Part shown: positions 61,934 to 64,000 of the stretch, one piece after another
How the letters are laid out: each line of letters opens with the position of its first letter
Position numbering within the stretch: the stretch's first letter is position 1
Assembly: GCF_014640815.1 (NCBI RefSeq)
Contig: NZ_BMHM01000004.1
Span: 124,001-188,000, forward strand
DNA: 64,000 nt
DNA from: Vreelandella lutescens
GTDB taxonomy: Bacteria > Pseudomonadota > Gammaproteobacteria > Pseudomonadales > Halomonadaceae
Reading direction: 5' to 3'
Position numbers and translations under genes: made by a program
The notes under the pieces: generated by a model
What the model was told of the DNA's origin: nothing
What the model saw: the letters and a program-made list of their open reading frames with translations, nothing else
Databases searched by the model: none

Positions 61934-62665
61934 ATGACCCACGACAATAAACGCTTTGTGGCACGCGACCGCAACTGGCATCCGCCTGCCTATGCACCCG
62001 GTTATAAAACCTCGGTAGCGCGCTCGCCCCAGCAGGCGCTGGTGAGCATGCAGCAGCCCACAGCATCAGAGCTGACCGGCCCAGACTTTAGCCACCTACG
62101 TATGGGCCCCCACGATAACGACCTGTTGCTGAACTTTCGTCAGGATTCAAGCCAGGGCGGGCTACCCCAGGGCGAGCGGATTATCATGTTTGGCCGTGTA
62201 GTTGATCAGTTTGGCAAGCCGATACCCCATACCCTGGTGGAAATGTGGCAGGCCAATGCGGGCGGTCGCTATCGACATAAGAACGATAAGTACCTGGCAC
62301 CGCTAGACCCTAACTTCGGCGGTGTGGGGCGTTGTTTAACCGATGAACAGGGGATGTACCGCTTCCGTACCATCAAGCCCGGCCCCTACCCGTGGCCGAA
62401 TGACATGAACAGCTGGCGCCCGGCGCATATCCACGTTTCAGTCACCGGACCTTCAATTTCTACCCGGCTGATCACCCAGATGTATTTTGAGGGCGACCCG
62501 CTGATTCCCCTCTGCCCCATCGTGCATACGCTGAAAGATCCGCTTGCGGTTGAGACCATGGTTGGACGGCTCGATATGGCCCATAGCAAACCGATGGACT
62601 GCTTGGCCTATCGCTTTGATGTGGTCGTGCGCGGCGAGCTGCAGACCTATTTTGAGAATCAATAA
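61934..62665 (+). CDS. pcaH: protocatechuate 3,4-dioxygenase beta subunit
   Basis: A 243-residue non-heme Fe(III) intradiol dioxygenase subunit that opens the protocatechuate ring between its hydroxyls. The intradiol signature [27 protein letters not shown] (about 87-113) is present. Likely iron ligands are the Tyr in [10 protein letters not shown] (about 119-128), the Tyr in PGPYPW (about 149-154) and two His in RPAHIHVSV (about 163-171). 12 bases separate it from pcaG. Confidence 0.95.
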   Translation: MTHDNKRFVARDRNWHPPAYAPGYKTSVARSPQQALVSMQQPTASELTGPDFSHLRMGPHDNDLLLNFRQDSSQGGLPQGERIIMFGRVVDQFGKPIPHTLVEMWQANAGGRYRHKNDKYLAPLDPNFGGVGRCLTDEQGMYRFRTIKPGPYPWPNDMNSWRPAHIHVSVTGPSISTRLITQMYFEGDPLIPLCPIVHTLKDPLAVETMVGRLDMAHSKPMDCLAYRFDVVVRGELQTYFENQ

Positions 62666-62676
62666 GGGGATACCTC

Positions 62677-63309
62677 ATGAAGCAGCCGAATAGCCAGCCG
62701 ACCAGCGATCTGATGCTACGGGAAACCGCCTCGCAAACCGCTGGCCCCTACGTGCATATTGGTCTTGCCCTCGCCGCTGCCGGTAATCCGGTGCGGGATG
62801 AAGAGATCTGGAACGAGATGGCCAAGCCTGAAGCCGAAGGCGAGCATATCGAAGTGGTCGGCATCGTCATCGACGGCAACGGCGATCTAGTCCGCGATGC
62901 TTTCGTGGAAGCGTGGCAAGCGGATGCTAGCGGTAACTACCAGGCCGATTACGACCTGAGCAAGCCGTTCAATAGCTTCGGCCGCACTGCCACCACCTTC
63001 GATCACGGTAGCGAATGGTCGTTAACCACCATTAAGCCCGGCGCGGTGAAGCACCCCAGCGGCCAACTAATGGCCCCGCACATTAACCTGACGCTGTTTG
63101 CCCGTGGGGTGAACATCCACCTGCAAACGCGGCTCTACTTCGATGACGAAGCTGAGGCGAACGCTCAGTGCCCGGTGCTAACCCGCATCGAATCCCCGGC
63201 GCGCCGTCAAACCCTGATCGCCAAGCGCGAAGAGGTCAATGGCAAAGTGCGCTACCGGCTGAATATCCGCCTTCAGGGCGAAGGTGAAACGGTATTTTTT
63301 GATTTCTAA
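62677..63309 (+). CDS. pcaG: protocatechuate 3,4-dioxygenase alpha subunit
   Basis: A 210-residue alpha subunit. It keeps the shared fold (TASQTAGPYVHIGLA near the N-terminus as ETASQTAGPYVH, VEAWQADASGNY, and PHINLTLFARGVN) but lacks the full set of iron ligands, as known for alpha subunits. It contributes to the substrate pocket. Last gene of the operon, followed by a terminator. Confidence 0.95.
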   Translation: MKQPNSQPTSDLMLRETASQTAGPYVHIGLALAAAGNPVRDEEIWNEMAKPEAEGEHIEVVGIVIDGNGDLVRDAFVEAWQADASGNYQADYDLSKPFNSFGRTATTFDHGSEWSLTTIKPGAVKHPSGQLMAPHINLTLFARGVNIHLQTRLYFDDEAEANAQCPVLTRIESPARRQTLIAKREEVNGKVRYRLNIRLQGEGETVFFDF

Positions 63310-63335
63310 CCGTTTTAATAAGATGAATGCAGAAC

Positions 63336-63374
63336 AAAAAGCGTTGCTCATTACTGGGCAGCGCTTTTTTATTG
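63336..63374 (+). terminator. intrinsic terminator of the pca operon
   Basis: AAAAAGCGTTGC (63336-63347) and GCAGCGCTTTTT (63358-63369) form a stem with one G-U pair, followed by T. The remainder of 63310-63627 holds no gene; it carries this terminator and operator site 5. Confidence 0.82.
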
Positions 63375-63569
63375 GGTTAAGACCATGGTCGAGGGTGTAT
63401 GTTGGAAAAGTCCAATTTTATGCTGCCAAAGTGCCTTATCGGATGCACTGAAGAGTCGTGACACTGGGGCTCGGCGTGGGTTTAGGGTAAGCGTGGTTTG
63501 ACTGCGTTTAACCATAGACGAATGTCGATTAGCTCTAGGCGCTAGAGTGGACTAATCTGGCTCTTAGGG

Positions 63570-63593
63570 CGAACTAGTATTCGTTATGCGAAC
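63570..63593. promoter_or_regulatory. IclR-type operator, site 5 (last TRAP gene)
   Basis: ATTCG-TTATG-CGAAC (63579-63593) differs from the consensus by one base. Sixteen bases (TTCGTTATGCGAACTT) are identical to site 1 at 44597-44612. A third CGAAC at 63570 is exactly 19 bp before the CGAAC of the palindrome. The group ends 34 bp before the gene's ATG. Confidence 0.68.
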
Positions 63594-63627
63594 TTATAAT
63601 AATCTAACAAAAGTCCTGGAGTCCCCC

Positions 63628-64000
63628 ATGAAAATAACCCTATCTCGGTGTCTGTTGGCGACCGCTATTGCAGGTCTTAGCATCAGTTCGGTTCAGGCAG
63701 AAACCACCCTACGGATGGCGCATTTTTGGCCTGGTCCTTCCGGCGTTAATGAAGATGTGTTGCAGGCGTGGGCCGATACCGTTGCCGAAGAGTCCGATGG
63801 CGATCTAACCATTCAAATGTTCCCTGCTGGTACGCTAGCCAAACCGGATTCGATTTATGAAGCCGCCGCCAACGGCATTGCCGATATCGGTGCCACTGCC
63901 CAGGGCTATACCGCCGGCCGTTTCCCGCTCTCTCAAATCGTTGAACTGCCTGGGGTAGCGAGTACGGCAACGCAAGGTGCTTGCGTACTGCAAACGCTTT
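63628..64000 (+). CDS. TRAP transporter substrate-binding protein, N-terminal part
   Basis: The first 124 residues of a DctP-type protein, cut by the window edge. A Sec signal peptide ends SVQA (about residue 24); the mature start TTLRMAHFWPGPSGVNEDVLQ is typical, followed by SDGDLTIQMFPAGTLAKPDSIYEAAANGIADIG. AAGTCCTGGAG precedes the ATG at some distance. It follows the pca operon and has an IclR-type operator, so it probably binds protocatechuate or a related acid. Membrane subunits are expected just outside the window. Confidence 0.85.
   Translation, partial: MKITLSRCLLATAIAGLSISSVQAETTLRMAHFWPGPSGVNEDVLQAWADTVAEESDGDLTIQMFPAGTLAKPDSIYEAAANGIADIGATAQGYTAGRFPLSQIVELPGVASTATQGACVLQTL

Overview
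The window looks like a chromosome segment of a moderately halophilic gammaproteobacterium, most likely Halomonas or another member of the Halomonadaceae. This is inferred from gene content, gene order and moderately high GC, not from any search. Genes are dense on both strands. No rRNA, tRNA, insertion sequence, phage or CRISPR array was recognised.

Left part (1-13.9 kb): a HipA-type kinase and XRE regulator pair with a repeat-rich promoter, an MFS exporter, a glycine-zipper lipoprotein, and an extensin-like gene broken by one in-frame amber codon. A conserved backbone follows: gmk-rpoZ-spoT-ridA, an epimerase, the overlapping pair oxyR-recG, and a YccS-like membrane protein. From 14.6 to 20.6 kb lies an accessory metabolic cassette: a DUF3100-type membrane protein, a small membrane partner, an M20 amidohydrolase, a beta-hydroxyacid dehydrogenase, an aldehyde dehydrogenase and a LysR regulator. 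The backbone resumes with hupB, a rubredoxin-reductase-like flavoprotein, ubiC-ubiA, phoB-phoR and phoU-pstBAC-pstS. Pho boxes precede phoB and pstC.

Between phoR and cysZ is an AT-rich stretch with two paralogous, secreted, acidic repeat proteins. Between them sits a strong candidate for a CsrB/RsmY/RsmZ-type regulatory RNA: three consecutive short hairpins each show AGGA in the loop, more GGA motifs follow, and an intrinsic terminator closes it. Downstream of pst come a thioesterase, an orphan TRAP binding protein, uvrD, hexR, an NSS symporter, a DUF72 protein and a YdcJ/HglS-type enzyme.

Right part (43.3-64 kb): a catabolic island for quinate/shikimate-type compounds and protocatechuate. 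Genes are aroQ, an IclR regulator, a tripartite tricarboxylate transporter (tctCBA), an SDR, an AEC carrier, an AroE-like dehydrogenase, quiC, a full TRAP transporter, a TetR regulator, pcaB, the pcaIJF-pcaDC(fused)-pcaHG operon, and a second TRAP binding protein cut by the window edge. Together they would import hydroaromatic acids, turn them into 3-dehydroshikimate and protocatechuate, and carry these through the beta-ketoadipate pathway to succinyl-CoA and acetyl-CoA. Five copies of a GTTCG-N5-CGAAC palindrome, several with a third half-site 19-20 bp away, lie upstream of the IclR gene/tctC, pcaB, pcaI and the last TRAP gene. They suggest one IclR regulon that can be read directly from the sequence.
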